From: Schistocerca nitens
Taxonomy: Eukaryota; Arthropoda; Insecta; Orthoptera; Acrididae
NCBI RefSeq assembly: GCF_023898315.1
Contig: NC_064614.1
Span: 495,458,109-495,522,108 of the forward strand
Length of the DNA: 64,000 bases
Direction: 5' to 3'
In this document: positions 12,243 through 24,032 of the stretch, piece by piece
How positions within the stretch are numbered: the stretch's first letter is position 1
How the letters are laid out: the number at the start of each line of letters is the position of its first letter
Translations under genes and position numbers: made by a program
The notes under the pieces: generated by a model
What the model was told of the DNA's origin: nothing
The model's database searches: none
What the model saw: only the letters and a program-made list of their open reading frames with translations

Positions 12243-12360
12243 GCCAACGGCCTTGCGGCGTTGGTTAACACCAGTTCCCTCCTGATCAACGAAGTTAGGC
12301 AAATAGGGCCCAGTTAATACTCGGACGAGTAATTGGTGAAAATCGAGTTCTGTTGGTTTT
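12243..12360 (+). pseudogene. 5S rRNA-derived sequence (pseudogene or head of a 5S-type SINE)
   Basis: 118 nt resembling a full-length 5S rRNA: start GCCAACGGCCTTGCGGCG, then AACACCAGTTCCCTCC, TGATCAACGAAGTTAGGC (the 5S motif is GATCACCGAAGTTAAGC), GGGCCCAGTTAATACTCGGA (5S: GGGCCCGGTTAGTACTTGGA), and an end GAGTTCTGTTGGTTTT. The A-box region is well kept; the C-box region is badly eroded (GAGTAATTGGTGAA). Some insect SINEs begin with a 5S-like head, but the downstream sequence shows no SINE body that I recognise, so an isolated pseudogene is equally possible. It is not a functional 5S gene. Confidence 0.65.
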
Positions 12361-12639
12361 AAGGACACGCAAGTAGCCTATGTGGCGCCCAACTGCCACA
12401 CGACATTTTTTTATTATCATACAGTTGTGCGTCAAGACCCTCCTAGGACGTCAGTGTATGATTCCTTTCTCGATATCCCGTGTCTGTATCCAGGTGGCTA
12501 CTGGTCTCCTGCTACAAATACAGTATTTGATCGAAAGCATACAGAGCCTACAGGGCCTATTAGTGAATACGGGGTTTGTCCTCCATTCGCTTTTTTCGCG
12601 GCGTGAACACTTTCAGTGAGGCGTCCAACTGACTGTGGA

Positions 12640-13610
12640 GAAATGGCAGTCCATTATTGCACAGGAGCCGAAACCATTGAAAGTATTGGTGTTGGACGCA
12701 GGGACCTGGTGTGAAGTTGATGTTGGAACTCACCTCAAAAGCGTTCCATTGGTTTCAGGTCGGGACTGTGAACAGGGCAATCCATTTCAATAATGTTGTT
12801 GTTCACAAACCATCGCCTCACGAATGCTGTTTCATGAAGTGTTGCATTGTCATGCTGACAGAAACATTTATCGTTTCCGAACTGTAGCCCTACTGTACGT
12901 AGTACATCATGTTGTAAACGTGTCCTCATCCTTTCAAATTTATCGTTTTCATAAGCGCAATAAGGAGACGACGATCTAAACACCAGTAACAGCCCCATAC
13001 CGTTACACCACCGCTCCGCTCTTCACTGTTCTCACTGCACATGATGACAGGTAACATTCGCCACTCATTCGCCAATCCCAAACCCTCCCATCGCATTGCC
13101 ACAGGGTATAGCGTTATTCATCACTTGAAATCACTCGTTTCCAGTGATCCACTGTCCAGTGATGCCGCTCTTTACACCATCTCAAACGCCGGTAAGGGCT
13201 ACAGAAATGTATGGCTTATGAGGAGCAGTGTACCCCATTCTTCATACGCTAGTTGGGCTGCTGGTAGCACGCTGGAACTCATGAGTGGTTCTTTCTACCG
13301 ACTTCTTGCCATGTTTCACAACCGCCCTTTGCAGTGCTCCACGATCCCTGTCTGCCAAGAACATCATGTCTGACTCGCTTTGGTTTGGCTGTGGTAATTC
13401 CATCGGGTTTCCGTTTCACAGTCACGTCACAAACAGCCGATCTGGGCAGATTTAGAAGGCTCGAAATGTTCCTGAGGGATTTGTCGCTTAGGTGACATCC
13501 AATGATTAATCCACTTTCGAAGTCACTGGGCTCTACTGACCACCCAGTTCTGGGGTCACTGCTTCTCCATTGACAACCTAGTATTCCCCGACTGTGCACC
13601 TGCTTTGGAA
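12640..13610 (-). mobile_element. Tc1-like transposon remnant
   Basis: Minus-strand transposase pseudogene. The N-terminal helix-turn-helix region reads SDFESGLIIGCHLSDKSL and SSLLNLPRSAVCDV (13520-13420). The middle gives DWKRVI-type text and a first catalytic Asp in SSDE near 13130. The C-terminal part gives CQHDNATLHE (second Asp) and SPDLKPMERF (Glu) near 12860-12740. Stops and frameshifts interrupt it. I could not define terminal inverted repeats. Confidence 0.75.
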
Positions 13611-13981
13611 AGCCATAGAGAAATTTTTTTCAGAAATATTGTTGTTTATTTGGGTGGTGGGGTGTCATCCTGTATCATGACAGTTGGCCTTCACAGTGAA
13701 TGAAATTCTTACATACAATCTGTGGAGGTGGCACTGTAGCCAGACTCGCCAGTTAACTAGGACATACAAACTCTGTCTTGTTTAATTTATAGTTCTACTA
13801 CGTCTGTCTGCTGTGCTGTAAATCAAGTTTTATTTCGGTGGCCTGTCATGATTTCTAGTTCTTTATTGTGTTTTAAAAACGCAGAGCTGGAGTTGTAGAG
13901 CAAAATGTAAAAACACTGACAATTTCAAGTAAATGATAAAAGAAGTTACCATTTAAGAATTATAATATGACATAAAATATA

Positions 13982-14571
13982 CTGGGTGATCAAAAAGTCA
14001 GTATAAATTTGAAAACTTAATAAACCACGGAATAATGTAGATAGAGAGGTAAAAATTGACACACATGCTTGGAATGACATGGAGTTTTATTAGAACGAAA
14101 AAACACCCCATATTGCTAGACGCGTGAAAGATCTCTTGCGCGCGTCGTTTGGTGATGATCGTGTGCTTAGTCGCCACTTTCGTCATGCATGACCTCCCAG
14201 GTCTCCAGACCTCAGTCCGTGCGATTATTGGCTTTGTGGTTACCTGAAGTCGCAAGTGTATCGTGATCGACCGACATCTCTAGGGATGCTGAAAGACAAC
14301 ATCCGACGCCAATGCCTCACCCACCATAACTACGGACATGCTTTACAGTGCTGTTCACAACATTATTCCTCGACTACAGGTATTGTTGAGGAATGATGGT
14401 GGGCATATTGAGTATTTCCTGTAAAGAACATCATCTTTGCTTTGTCTTACTTTGTTATGCTAATTATTGCTATTCTATTCCAAGCATGCGTGTCAATTTG
14501 TACCTCTCTATCTAATATTATTCCGTGATTTAGTCAGTTTTCAAATTTATACTGACTTTTTGATCACCCTG
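13982..14571 (+). mobile_element. Mariner-type element with ~100-bp inverted repeats, internally deleted
   Basis: Flanked by TA (13980-13981 and 14572-14573). The left end CTGGGTGATCAAAAAGTCAG is mirrored by CTGACTTTTTGATCACCCTG on the right, and the match continues inwards through GGTAAAAATTGACACACATGC / GCATGCGTGTCAATTTGTACC. The centre keeps only the 3' part of a transposase on the plus strand: PPRSPDLSPCDYWL, then GYLKSQVYRDRPTSLGML. The N-terminal half with the first two catalytic residues is missing, so it could move only if a related transposase were supplied. Confidence 0.85.
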
Positions 14572-14573
14572 TA

Positions 14574-15440
14574 CTACTAAGAGAAAAAGCTGTTGAGTAT
14601 TAGAATAAAGTGTAAAAAGCGAGAATGTGAAAGAGAAATAGCTTCATTTTATGACAAACTATTGAAATTTCTTCGATAATATGTTATTATCAATGCTGGT
14701 TTTGAACAAGGGAACTGAATGCATTAAAGTTTAAATAATCAGTCCAATAGTAAAAAATGAACATTACTTAATAATAACTAAACATAGGGTACAATTTACG
14801 CTGTAGTGAATGCCTTAGAATGTTCTACAGCACATTCAGTCAGATTTTCTTTTTTTTTACTCAATTTTTTGCTAAGTCTTGGTGATACAGATAAGAGAAA
14901 GATTATTGAACTAACTGGTTCACACACAACGTAACTATGTACGATGCAGGAATTTAGACATAACGCAGACGTGAAGAAGAATGTGTATCTGAAGGAGGAT
15001 AGAAGGACTGAATTATCTGAAGGAGGATAGAAAGTTTGAACTGTAAAAAAAGACACAGTATAAAGACTGAGAATAAAAAGTAAATCTAAGAATGGCCGAG
15101 AGTACAGTCAGATTTAAAATAGTCTGCAACTGGGAGCTACTGGGCTGGGGCGTTCGTGGCAGCAGTACGCCAGTGGTGGTGGCTGTTCTGGCAATGTCGG
15201 CTCCCACTGTGCTGCCACTTCCAATGCGCCTGCCAGTTCTCCGGAAACTTTTCTGAACACGAAAGTATTTTTATATTTGGTGAAAAAAGTATTTTGAGTT
15301 TCCAAGATATGATTTGAAAAGTTTGGGGGTTGTTTCTCGGACGGGAAAGTTTTACCCATTTCAAAAGCATAAACATCGCTCTGGCCCTGATTAAACTTTC
15401 AGAATAGGTTTTTGACATGAGAAAATTCTTACACAATTAT
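14574..15440. other. Intron, nothing recognised
   Basis: AT-rich sequence. A short direct duplication CTGAAGGAGGATAGAA occurs at about 14990 and 15020. No gene seen. Confidence 0.45.
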
Positions 15441-15477
15441 TTCGCGGATTAGTTGCAGTGTCATTTGTATGTAATCC

Positions 15478-15853
15478 AAAGTTTCCGACGACTTCCTCAA
15501 TCGCCATCATCAGGTTCAAATGGCTCTGAGCACTATGGGACTTAACATCTGAGGTCATCACTTCCCTAGAACTTAGAACTACTTAAACCTAACTAACCTA
15601 AGGACATCACACACGTCCATGCCCGAGGCAGGATTCGAACCTGCGACCGTAGTGATCGCGTGGTTTCAGACTGAATCGCCTAGAACCGCTCGGCCACCAT
15701 CATCAGGAATTATCTGCAGGCCGTGTAGTACTTTATATAGCTGGCGGAATCTTGTCATGTGGTTTCAATACCATAACTCGGCTACTTAAATAAAGAACGA
15801 TACGGCCCGCAGATAACTCCTAATGATGGCGACAAACTAAGTCGTCGGAAACT
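15478..15853. mobile_element. Foldback (hairpin) element interrupted by a SINE
   Basis: The left arm TTTCCGACGACTTCCTCAAT...CGCCATCATCAGGAATTATCTGC (15481-15716, minus the SINE) is inverted in the right arm GCAGATAACTCCTAATGATGGCGAC...AAGTCGTCGGAAA at about 15810-15851. With the SINE (15515-15696) and one 11-bp duplication removed, the arms form a ~50-bp stem with a ~90-bp loop. No coding capacity. Confidence 0.75.
15515..15696 (-). mobile_element. tRNA-derived SINE (common family, type 1)
   Basis: Flanked by a perfect 11-bp target-site duplication CCATCATCAGG (15504-15514 and 15697-15707). On the minus strand it reads from a tRNA-like head (GAGCGGTTCTAGGCGATTC..., B box GGTTCGAATCC) through the family body (CTTAGGTTAGTTAGGTTTAA, CTAGGGAAGTGATGACC) to CTCAGAGCCATTTGAA. 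Same family as 27613, 37318, 39107, 43313 and 47875. Confidence 0.92.
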
Positions 15854-15870
15854 TGAGACTGAGTACAAAT

Positions 15871-16948
15871 ACGAAACTACAACAAATCCGTGTAGTACCT
15901 ATTCAAGGTTTTTTCATGTTGAGATACACCATACAGATCTAGGCATACGTGGATTTCAGATTTATTTCACGATATTTGTAACAGAATTTAAAAATGATTT
16001 CCTGTCGCGGTGGAGTGTGGATCGCTTTGAAGTCTACGTGAAGATAGTACATGTCGCGGCAACGTCATAAGTTTGGACGTTAAATGTCAGATGCGAACTA
16101 GTTTAAATCAGACGATAGTTACTATTATTGATTAGGTCAAGAGTGGAGAGTGGCATACATACAAAAGGAAGTATTAAAAGGTAAAAGTATAAGTTGCACA
16201 TGTTGCAGTTTTTGCAGCCAATATCGCGTGTTGAAAAATTTGTTTTCCTCAGTGAGTCTCACAGTCTAGCTGTTATCTTCGGATCTTCTGGAAATAATGT
16301 TATTCTGCATAGGTAGCACAACCATAACGACAGCATTCTTCAGTTATAAACAAAAGGCGCCCATTCGCTTGTCGAATACGTAAAACTGCGTAAATAAAAG
16401 CAGGAAAGCAGCTTTCCTGATGTGCCATAGCTTTAACGACTCGATGGACGAACTCGCCTCCACTCTGGGGCACATTGCTAGCACTATGGACTTTATACTG
16501 TTTTATGCATCTGACCAGATATTGTGGGGCTTTTGTTTTATAAACGGAGAGTGCTCTCGCTGTGGATGTGGGATTCAAGCAATGTAATATAATTTCCAGT
16601 AGATCCAGAGATGACAGCTAGACTCTGTCGAAACCTGTCATTGAGGGAATAAAAATATTTCAGCAGGCGATCTTGCTTGCAAGAACTCTTATTTAGCACC
16701 AGTAGGTAAATGGATGGGTGAGAGATACTGAGCGGAATTTGAGAAGATAATGCATTCTCTAGAAAAAGTACATCGTGAAAGCGAATAAGGACTCTGTTAT
16801 TTTGAACTTGCAGTGAAAGATATTCTCATTGAACGGACAGTCTAACCGATGTCATAAGCGGAGACAATTCACATTTCATGAGACAGCAAGCATCACGCTG
16901 CCAGTGCAGGGCGCTGTGTACTGATGTGCTGCGGCTGGTAGGCCCTAC
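15871..16948. other. Intron, nothing recognised
   Basis: No gene or repeat recognised. A 92-codon minus-strand frame (16578-16300) has no identifiable domain. Confidence 0.45.
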
Positions 16949-17034
16949 CTGCAGAGAGCCGGAACGGCGGCGAGGGCTGCGAGAAGCCGCGGCTGCCATT
17001 CCTGTTGACGGCCGCCACCCGGAACTGGTACCAC
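16949..17034 (-). CDS. Kal1: Anosmin-1-like exon, end of FN3 repeat 1
   Basis: 86-nt exon. Acceptor CATGTTGCAG is at 17044-17035; donor CTGCAG|GTAGGG is at 16949/16948. It enters needing two bases (AG from exon 28841-28571, giving Arg) and leaves with one base (G), which joins CG of exon 9540-9344 to give Ala. The product is WYQFRVAAVNRNGSRGF followed by SQPSPPFRLSA. The segment (R)WYQFRVAAVN is, from memory, identical to human anosmin-1, and the following NxHGTRGF / NRNGSRGF matches closely; this is the strongest single piece of evidence for the gene's identity. It forms strands F and G of the first FN3 repeat. It contains an N-G-S sequon. Confidence 0.95.
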
Positions 17035-18300
17035 CTGCAACATGACGCGCCGGCACTATCAGACACAAATTCAGGGCGATTTTGCCAAATGTGGAAGAAC
17101 TGCGGGAAATAATCCCTGAGACGAAAGTCATAAGGACATATGGCCGGAAATATGTTCCAAGGGAGATTCACCTACTGGAAGCTTAGCATTAATTATTTTT
17201 CACGATGTAGGTTTGTAAGACTGAAAACACACTTGAGAACACATCAGGTAAATGGCAACGTTCTGTCGGTACTAGTGCTTTGGCTCTACAATCAAAAGGG
17301 CAGTGAGTTGGAGCACCATCGCGTAGTAGCCATATTACCCTTTATACTACCAGACGCGTGTCTTTTAGCAGGGGAGGTAGGGTCATGCGTAGGACGTGCA
17401 GATATGCCTCGCCTGCGAGACGTTGTGGAATGATGGCTGCTCCAGAACGCAGTTACCAACAATCCCCTCCCACAACTGAGTCTGATCACATGCTGGTGGT
17501 TCGGCGCTACCTTACCATGTGGATTCTCTGTAGTCCACAGGTCGGCGTCGTGGAGGTTGACGATACGGCCCGCTCTTTAGATAGGATGGATGACAGAAAT
17601 CCCACCACTGCTGTGGCCGGTGAGACGAATCAGCGACAAAACCGTCGCTGCGGATTTAACTCCGTACTTGAGTCCTGCACGCAGTGTAAGTGAGACGAGT
17701 AGTGACAGCAGTCGTGGAGAATGTTCTGCATCTACACTGTCGTCTGCCTCAGATCACGCTCGCGAGCCACCAGCCAGGTGCTGATACAGGGGTCCCTGTC
17801 GAAGATATTTTATCTCCATCTAACAGTGGGTGTACCTTACTTGGAACGAATTTCCGACCATATGTGCATATGTACTTTGTGTCTCCTTTTCCTCTCAGGT
17901 ATCGTTTCCTGCAGTCTGTCCTCATTTAGTAGCTTCATACTGTATCTGCCCTTTTCTTGTTTCCAAACAGAGCTCTCCACATACAATACAGTGCCACATT
18001 TTCTATCAGGTATTTATTGCACCCTTCCCCTATATCAGACGTCAACTACTTTCTAGAGGAACTTCTTTTCAGCTATCAGCACAGAGTAACAACGCCACGT
18101 GATCCTTTTGTTTTGCAATTATCCTTGACATTTAGTTTACGTGTCGCAAATTATTTCATTGTTCATGAAGGATGTTGTCAAAATTTTTGTGTAGGTCGTA
18201 TTGTCAACTCATTCGCCGTTATTGAAAACCGTAAAATAAATGGCGAATTAGCGATGCGCTTGCCGCTGTGTGTACATTTATCACCTACGCCATTTTTATC
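17035..18300. other. Intron, nothing recognised
   Basis: Several overlapping plus-strand frames up to 111 codons (17358-17784, 17721-18056) lack recognisable domains or consistent bias. Possibly decayed mobile DNA. Confidence 0.4.
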
Positions 18301-18307
18301 TTCGACG

Positions 18308-18397
18308 AGTTCTTTTTTTTTCTTGTATATAATGAATAGTCTAATCGAATCAAGTTCTTTTTGTTTCTTGTATATAATGAATAGTCTAATCAGGTCA
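18308..18397 (+). repeat. Two-copy 45-bp tandem duplication
   Basis: Unit 1 is 18308-18352 and unit 2 is 18353-18397. They share AGTTCTTTTT and TCTTGTATATAATGAATAGT and differ at a few positions. Confidence 0.9.
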
Positions 18398-18599
18398 AGT
18401 TACCAACGCAGTTTTCATTGCTTTCCTTATTTTTAAAACAATTTTCGTTAATATTATTTTTTTAAAATATTTTCTTGCGAAACAGAAACTAAAGAGGTAA
18501 TTCTGGAAGAAGAAAATCACGACAATGACTTCAAACAATCGGAATTATTCACTGTAACGATAACTCACAGGGATTACTTTTTGTAATTCCAAAATTTAG

Positions 18600-20340
18600 G
18601 CTTGTCATGTGACCCCTTAGGAACACGGCTACCAAGGAGGGGAAGAAAGCCAGTGTGCATACCGGATGGAGTCATACCAGACGTGGAAAGGGTCTTTCCA
18701 GATGCCACGAAGAGCAGAGGGTGCAGCCAACTGCAGGTCGGTACAAATGATGTGTGTCGTTTTGGATCGGAAGAAATTCTGTATGGTTTTAGTGCAGCTA
18801 TCAGAAGTGGTAACAGCTGCCAGTCTTGCTTCCTAGATGAAAACAGGGCTCATCATTTGCAGCTCGAATAGTAAACGGCTGCAAAAACACACTTGACCTC
18901 TCAGCAACAAATTATCCAGAGATAATAACAAACATCAAAATGGGTACAGGGGTTAGTGAACACAGGGTTGTCGTAGCGAGACTGAATACTGTAAGTCGTA
19001 TATATCTATTCAAATGTACTTGATATACAAATATATCTATTCAAAAAAGGAGATAAAATTCGCTTGATGTCTTCCTGAGAGACAATATCCACTCCTTCCA
19101 AATTAACAATGTAAGAGTAGATCAGATATGGCTTGAATTCAGAAAAATAGTATCGAAAGCAATTGAGAGATTTATACCAAATAAATTAACAAAAGACGGA
19201 GCTGATCTCCCACGGTACACAAGACAGGTCAGAAAACTGTGGCACAAACAACGAAAAAAACATGCCAAATTTAAACGAACGCAAAATTCCCAAGACTGGC
19301 GACCTCTTACAGAAGCTCGAAATTTAGCGCTGACTTCAGTGCGAGATGCTTATAATAGTTTCCACAACGAAATTTTATCTTGAAACCTGGTGGAAAATCC
19401 AAAGAGACACAGTATGCAAGACACAATCAGTGCCTTCTCTGCACGACAGCAATGGAAATGCTATCGATGACTGTGCTGCTAAAGCAGTGTTACTTAACAC
19501 AGCCTTCTGAAATTCCTTTACCGAAGGAGACGAAGTAAATATTCCAGAATTCAAATCAAGAACAGCTCCCAACGTAACTTAGAAGTAGATATCCTCGGAG
19601 TAGTGAAGCGACTTAAATCACTTAATAGAAGCAAGTTTCCGTTCCAGACTGTGTACCAATTAGGTTCCTTTCAGAGTATGGTGATGCAATAGATCCATAC
19701 TTAACAATCATAGGCAACCGCTCGCCCGGCGAAAGATCGGTAGTCAAAGACTGAAAAGTTGCACAGGTCACACCAATATTCGAGATAAACAATAGGAGTA
19801 ATCCACTAAATTAAAGGCGCATATCATTAACGTCGATATCCAGAAGGATTTTGGAACATAAATTGTGTCCCAACATTATGAACTGCCCCAGAGAGAACTG
19901 TCTATTGACACATAGTACTCACGGATATAGAAATCATCGTTTTTGTGATGAAAAACTACTATCTCTTTACTCACACTAAGTGCTGAGTGCTACTGACAAG
20001 GGATTTCAGTTTGATTCACTATGTCTCAATTTTCAGGAGGCTTTTGACAGTGTACTCAAAACCGACTCGTAATAAAATTGCGTGCTTATGGAATATCGTC
20101 ACAGTTACGCAACTGGATTTGTAATTTTCTGTCAGAGAGGTCACAGTTCGTAGTAAATGACGAAAATTAACGGAGTAAAACAGAAGTCATTTTGGCGTTT
20201 CCTAAGGTAGCGTTAGAGGTCCTCTACTGTTCCTGGTCTATATAAGTGATTTAGAAGACAATCTGAGCAGATATCCTAGGTTTTTTGGAGATGATGCTGT
20301 GTGTAAAACTAAAGGACGAAAGTAACTTTCTCATTATGTT
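18600..20340 (+). mobile_element. Jockey/CR1-type LINE remnant, 3'-truncated
   Basis: The plus strand shows the end of an endonuclease domain (NTLDLSATNYPEIITNIK, near 18895, followed by VSEHRVVVARLN). A long linker contains WHKQRKKHAKFKR (19230-19270). The RT follows with stops and frameshifts: QSSLSTHSTHGYRNHRFC-like text near 19910, the CLNFQEAFDSVL block near 20025, WICNFLSERSQFVV near 20110-20160, and FGDDAVCKTK near 20288 where FADD is expected. It stops abruptly before the RT thumb and the family 3' end. It appears to be the same family as 24790-26172, in opposite orientation. Confidence 0.75.
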
Positions 20341-20559
20341 TCACTGGCAAGTAACTTAGCTAGATGAAACTTGGAGCATGCATATAAATAATTGCTACAG
20401 TACAGGACAGAAGATAATTGGCAGAAATGTCCAATGAGTCGAAGAGATATGAGACTTATATTCAAAGATAACAATTACACTGAAGTCACTACCATTTATG
20501 ATGGTCCTCTGGACGTTAAAAAAGAGAGGACATGGTTCTTATAGACTGTGTCACTACGG

Positions 20560-21000
20560 AAGGCAATGAATGTTCTCTGTAACGTGTTCCTGTACTGACG
20601 AAAAGATTAGCAAGGAGTGCGTGTGGTAGAACGTTTCACCCTCCAGCTGTATAGTTGACAATTGCTGGATGGTCGTTGGTGCATGTGGGTCTGCTGTAAT
20701 ACGTGTCCCCAACGCAGCCCACATGTGCTTGGTGGGATTTAGGTCTGCGAGCTGGCAGGTCAGTCCCTTCGACGAATATCCTCTCGTTTCAAGAGTTCCA
20801 CCACCTATGATGTTCCTTGAGATCCCGGATTTCCATCCATAAAAACGAAGTCAGGGCCGAATGCACCCCCGGAAGGAAGCACACGGAGAAGGAGTACAGT
20901 GCCCCAATAAAGCTGACTGGCGTGTGTGTGCCGTGTTCAATGATTTTGGTGGTCCGTATGCACACGTAATATTACTCCTTCGCAGGCCGTAACAACTGAA
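20560..21000 (-). mobile_element. Tc1-like transposon remnant
   Basis: The minus strand near 20770-20690 reads LTCQLADLNPTKHMWAALGT, a degraded form of the Tc1 block W-P-x-x-S-P-D-L-N-P-I-E-H-x-W. The catalytic Glu position is Lys, so this copy is inactive. No terminal repeats found. Confidence 0.5.
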
Positions 21001-21041
21001 CCGAGAAAACGACCATTTTTGACAATGCTGGATGTAATTCC

Positions 21042-21165
21042 GTATGACGAGATGTGGGAACACCTAATGCACTAACGAACATTGTCGAACAATGCTTCAT
21101 GTATTTTCGTGTGACGAGAGATGGGAATACCTAACGCACCAATGAACATTGTCAAACATGATCGT
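21042..21165 (+). repeat. Two-copy tandem repeat, ~68-bp period
   Basis: CGTATGACGAGATGTGGGAA and CGTGTGACGAGAGATGGGAA both lead into ACCTAA.GCAC.AA.GAACATTGTC. The copies start near 21042 and 21110. Confidence 0.8.
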
Positions 21166-21239
21166 TTTTGTGATCCAGATGTTATGGTACGATGAAGCTA
21201 ATGTTATATTTCTTTTCCTATCTATGCGCAATATGCTAC

Positions 21240-23100
21240 ATTTATTTACGTCCAGGGCCAACTGACAGAGCTGCACCATTCATGAATCCGCTATAGGTCG
21301 TTCTACAAATCGATACTGTCTTCTGGTATTGCAACTTTTTTTTATAGACAACCGCATCATGTCGTTCAGTCTTAATGAGCTTCCGACGCTTTCTACTAGA
21401 AGACGTATGTGTACTGTAAATAGTAACGGTCCTGCCACACTTCCTTGGAATGCTCCAAAAAGTACCTCTTCGCCTGTCGATTTTGTCCCGTTAAGAGCGA
21501 CGTGCTGAGTTCTAATTGCAAGAAAGTCATGAATCCAGTCGCAAATCTGGTCTGATGCTCGGCAAGGCCATATTTTTTTCACTAAACGGCAGTGCAGGAC
21601 GGTGTCCGATGCCTTCCTGAAGTCAAGGAACACGGCAACAATCTGATGCCGTTGTCTACAGCGCTATGGATGAAATGGAGGGACAGAGAGAGCTGAGTTT
21701 CGCAAGATCTGTGTTTGCGGAATCCATGTTGACTTTTACAGAGGAGATATCATTCTCCGAAAAGTCACAATCTTAAGCATAAAACATCTTCCATAACTCT
21801 ACAACAGAATGACGTCCAACGATGTAGGCCTACAATTACATGCACCTGACCTACGACCCTTCTTGAAACGGGAATGACCTGCACTTTCTTAGAGTCGCAA
21901 GGTACCATTCGTTGCACAAGCGATCTATGATAAATTAGTGCTAGAAAGGGAACAAATTCTTTCGCATAATCTTTGTAGAATCTTATGGGTATCTCATCCG
22001 GTCCTGACGCCTTTCCACTACTAAGAGTCTGTAGTTGCATTTCTATTCCGCGATCAGTTATCTCAATATCTGCCAATACGATGTTCGTACGATGACAAAG
22101 GAGGGACCGTATTACGATCTTCGGCGGTGAGACACTTCCGGAACACCGAATTCAGTATTTCGGCCTTCTCTCTATTTTTTTTTTCATTTCAGTGCCTCTA
22201 TAGTCACTGATCTGCACTTTATATCCTGCCACTCTTGATAAGGATAAATGTTGTCCTACCTTTCTTAACATTCCTTGTAATATCCGTAGTAATAGTTGCT
22301 GTCACAACCTTATGATCACAGCTCCTTCCACTACGTTAGTTGATCCGATAAGTTCAGGTCTGTTGCTAGGAGATCTAAGGTGTTACCTTCTGGAGTTGGT
22401 TCTCTAGTATCCGCTCGAAGTAATTTTCGAACAAGACAGTGAGAATATTATCACACGAATCCCCGTCTTTGGCACCAGTTCTGATAGCATGATTCCCCCA
22501 ATCTATGCCCGGAAAGTTGAAGTCAATCCTATTACAGCGCCGTGCTCAGGAAAATTATTAACGGCATTCTGCAAGCTCTCTCAACCGCTCTGTCATTACA
22601 GCTCCGGACCAAGGCGGTCTGTAAAAACATCCGACTGCCATTTTTGACCGACCTTTGATGCTTAACTTCACCCGGGTTAATTACCATTCCGAATCCTTGA
22701 TAACCTCGCTAGATATTATCGAAGTCTTTACTGCAAAAATACGCCGCTAGCATTGGCGACTAATCTATCCCTATGATGAATATTCCAATCTGAACTTCGG
22801 ATTTCGTTGTTGTTCACTTCCGATTTCAACCAACTTTCTGTTCTTAATATCATTTGAGCATTATAACATTCAGTAAGTTATACTAATTCTGGGATGTTTC
22901 CATGGATGCTCCTGCAGTTTACTAATGTTCTATTACATTTTGTATGTCCGATCTGCGAGGACGAGCATTGTCTGATAACATTATGGCTGATGTATGTTCG
23001 ATTTTGGCAGACAATTCGTCTCTGTTGCTAAGGTGAGTTCCTCTAACCGAAAAAAGCTCATTTTCACGCCACAATATCCTTCACCGCACGTAGCGCACGC
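21240..23100 (-). mobile_element. Jockey/CR1-type LINE remnant
   Basis: The minus strand gives, from 22076, LSSGKASGPDEIPIRFYKDY (the conserved K-x-x-G-P-D pre-RT block), then frameshifted RT motifs: FLDFRKASDTVLHCRLVKK (21630), WIHDFLAIRTQHV, GAFQGSVAGPLLFTVHI (normally GVPQGSVLGPLLF), and LNDMM where FADD is expected. The region 22100-23050 upstream reads as a decayed linker and endonuclease part. Catalytic residues are lost; no intact frame. Confidence 0.7.
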
Positions 23101-23149
23101 CTGACGTATTAAGGAGAACGCTACGAGTCTTCACCAGGTAGCGGAGATC

Positions 23150-23985
23150 GAGAAATTCACATTCGATAACGTCGCAGAGTGGTCTGAGCGTCTAGGTTAG
23201 ACCTTTGTCTCTGCTCCAAACGAGAGGACCGCGATCAACCCTGGTTACAATGCTACAAATGGTGAGCTCAGCCTGCATCCCGTGTGAAATGCTAGTTGCC
23301 TTCACCATCCTCCGAAAGAAACTGATGATAGCCTCAGAAGCTACAAGCATCATTGCTGCTGAAATGGGCCACTATTTGCAGCTGGTTGCACCAAGTGTGC
23401 TCGAAAGCTCATGGCAGGGCACCTTCCATGTCTTGGTCAAGTCCCGTCCGGCAAACATATTGAGTGCATTGTGGCATTCTTTCCCAACGTTCCTGCTGTT
23501 TCCCTGAGTGGTTCACTTTGGAGCTGCCAGTGTCTATCATACCCACCCTCTGCACTTGTTCGGACTGGGCAGGAATCTCGGCCACTGGCATCTCCTGCTG
23601 GCTGAGAAGTATTATTAACGCTGCTTAGCAACTTGTACCTGTTACCAAGGCGTTAGGAGCCAGCCATGCGACCCGCTCGCTCTTTCACCGTCCACTCAAT
23701 GACGAGCAAATCCACCATTGCCCGCCACTTACTTTCGAATGAAGACTCATTGGTCACATGTTGCGTATCTGAAGACGTAGTGACAACCAGGTCACCAGAG
23801 GATTCTAACGACACCAAAGGTGTCGCAAGTCTCATTATAGAGGCCCTGATGTCACTTTGAGAAATAGCGAGAAGGCTGTCGACTGTGTGCCCCTCGCAGA
23901 TTCCGCCTGCTTACAGACAGCAGCCAATTCTCCTTGTGTTCACTCACAAGCACAGTCCCAGTCCACATCGTACTGTGTGTGTGTG

Positions 23986-24032
<47 letters not shown>

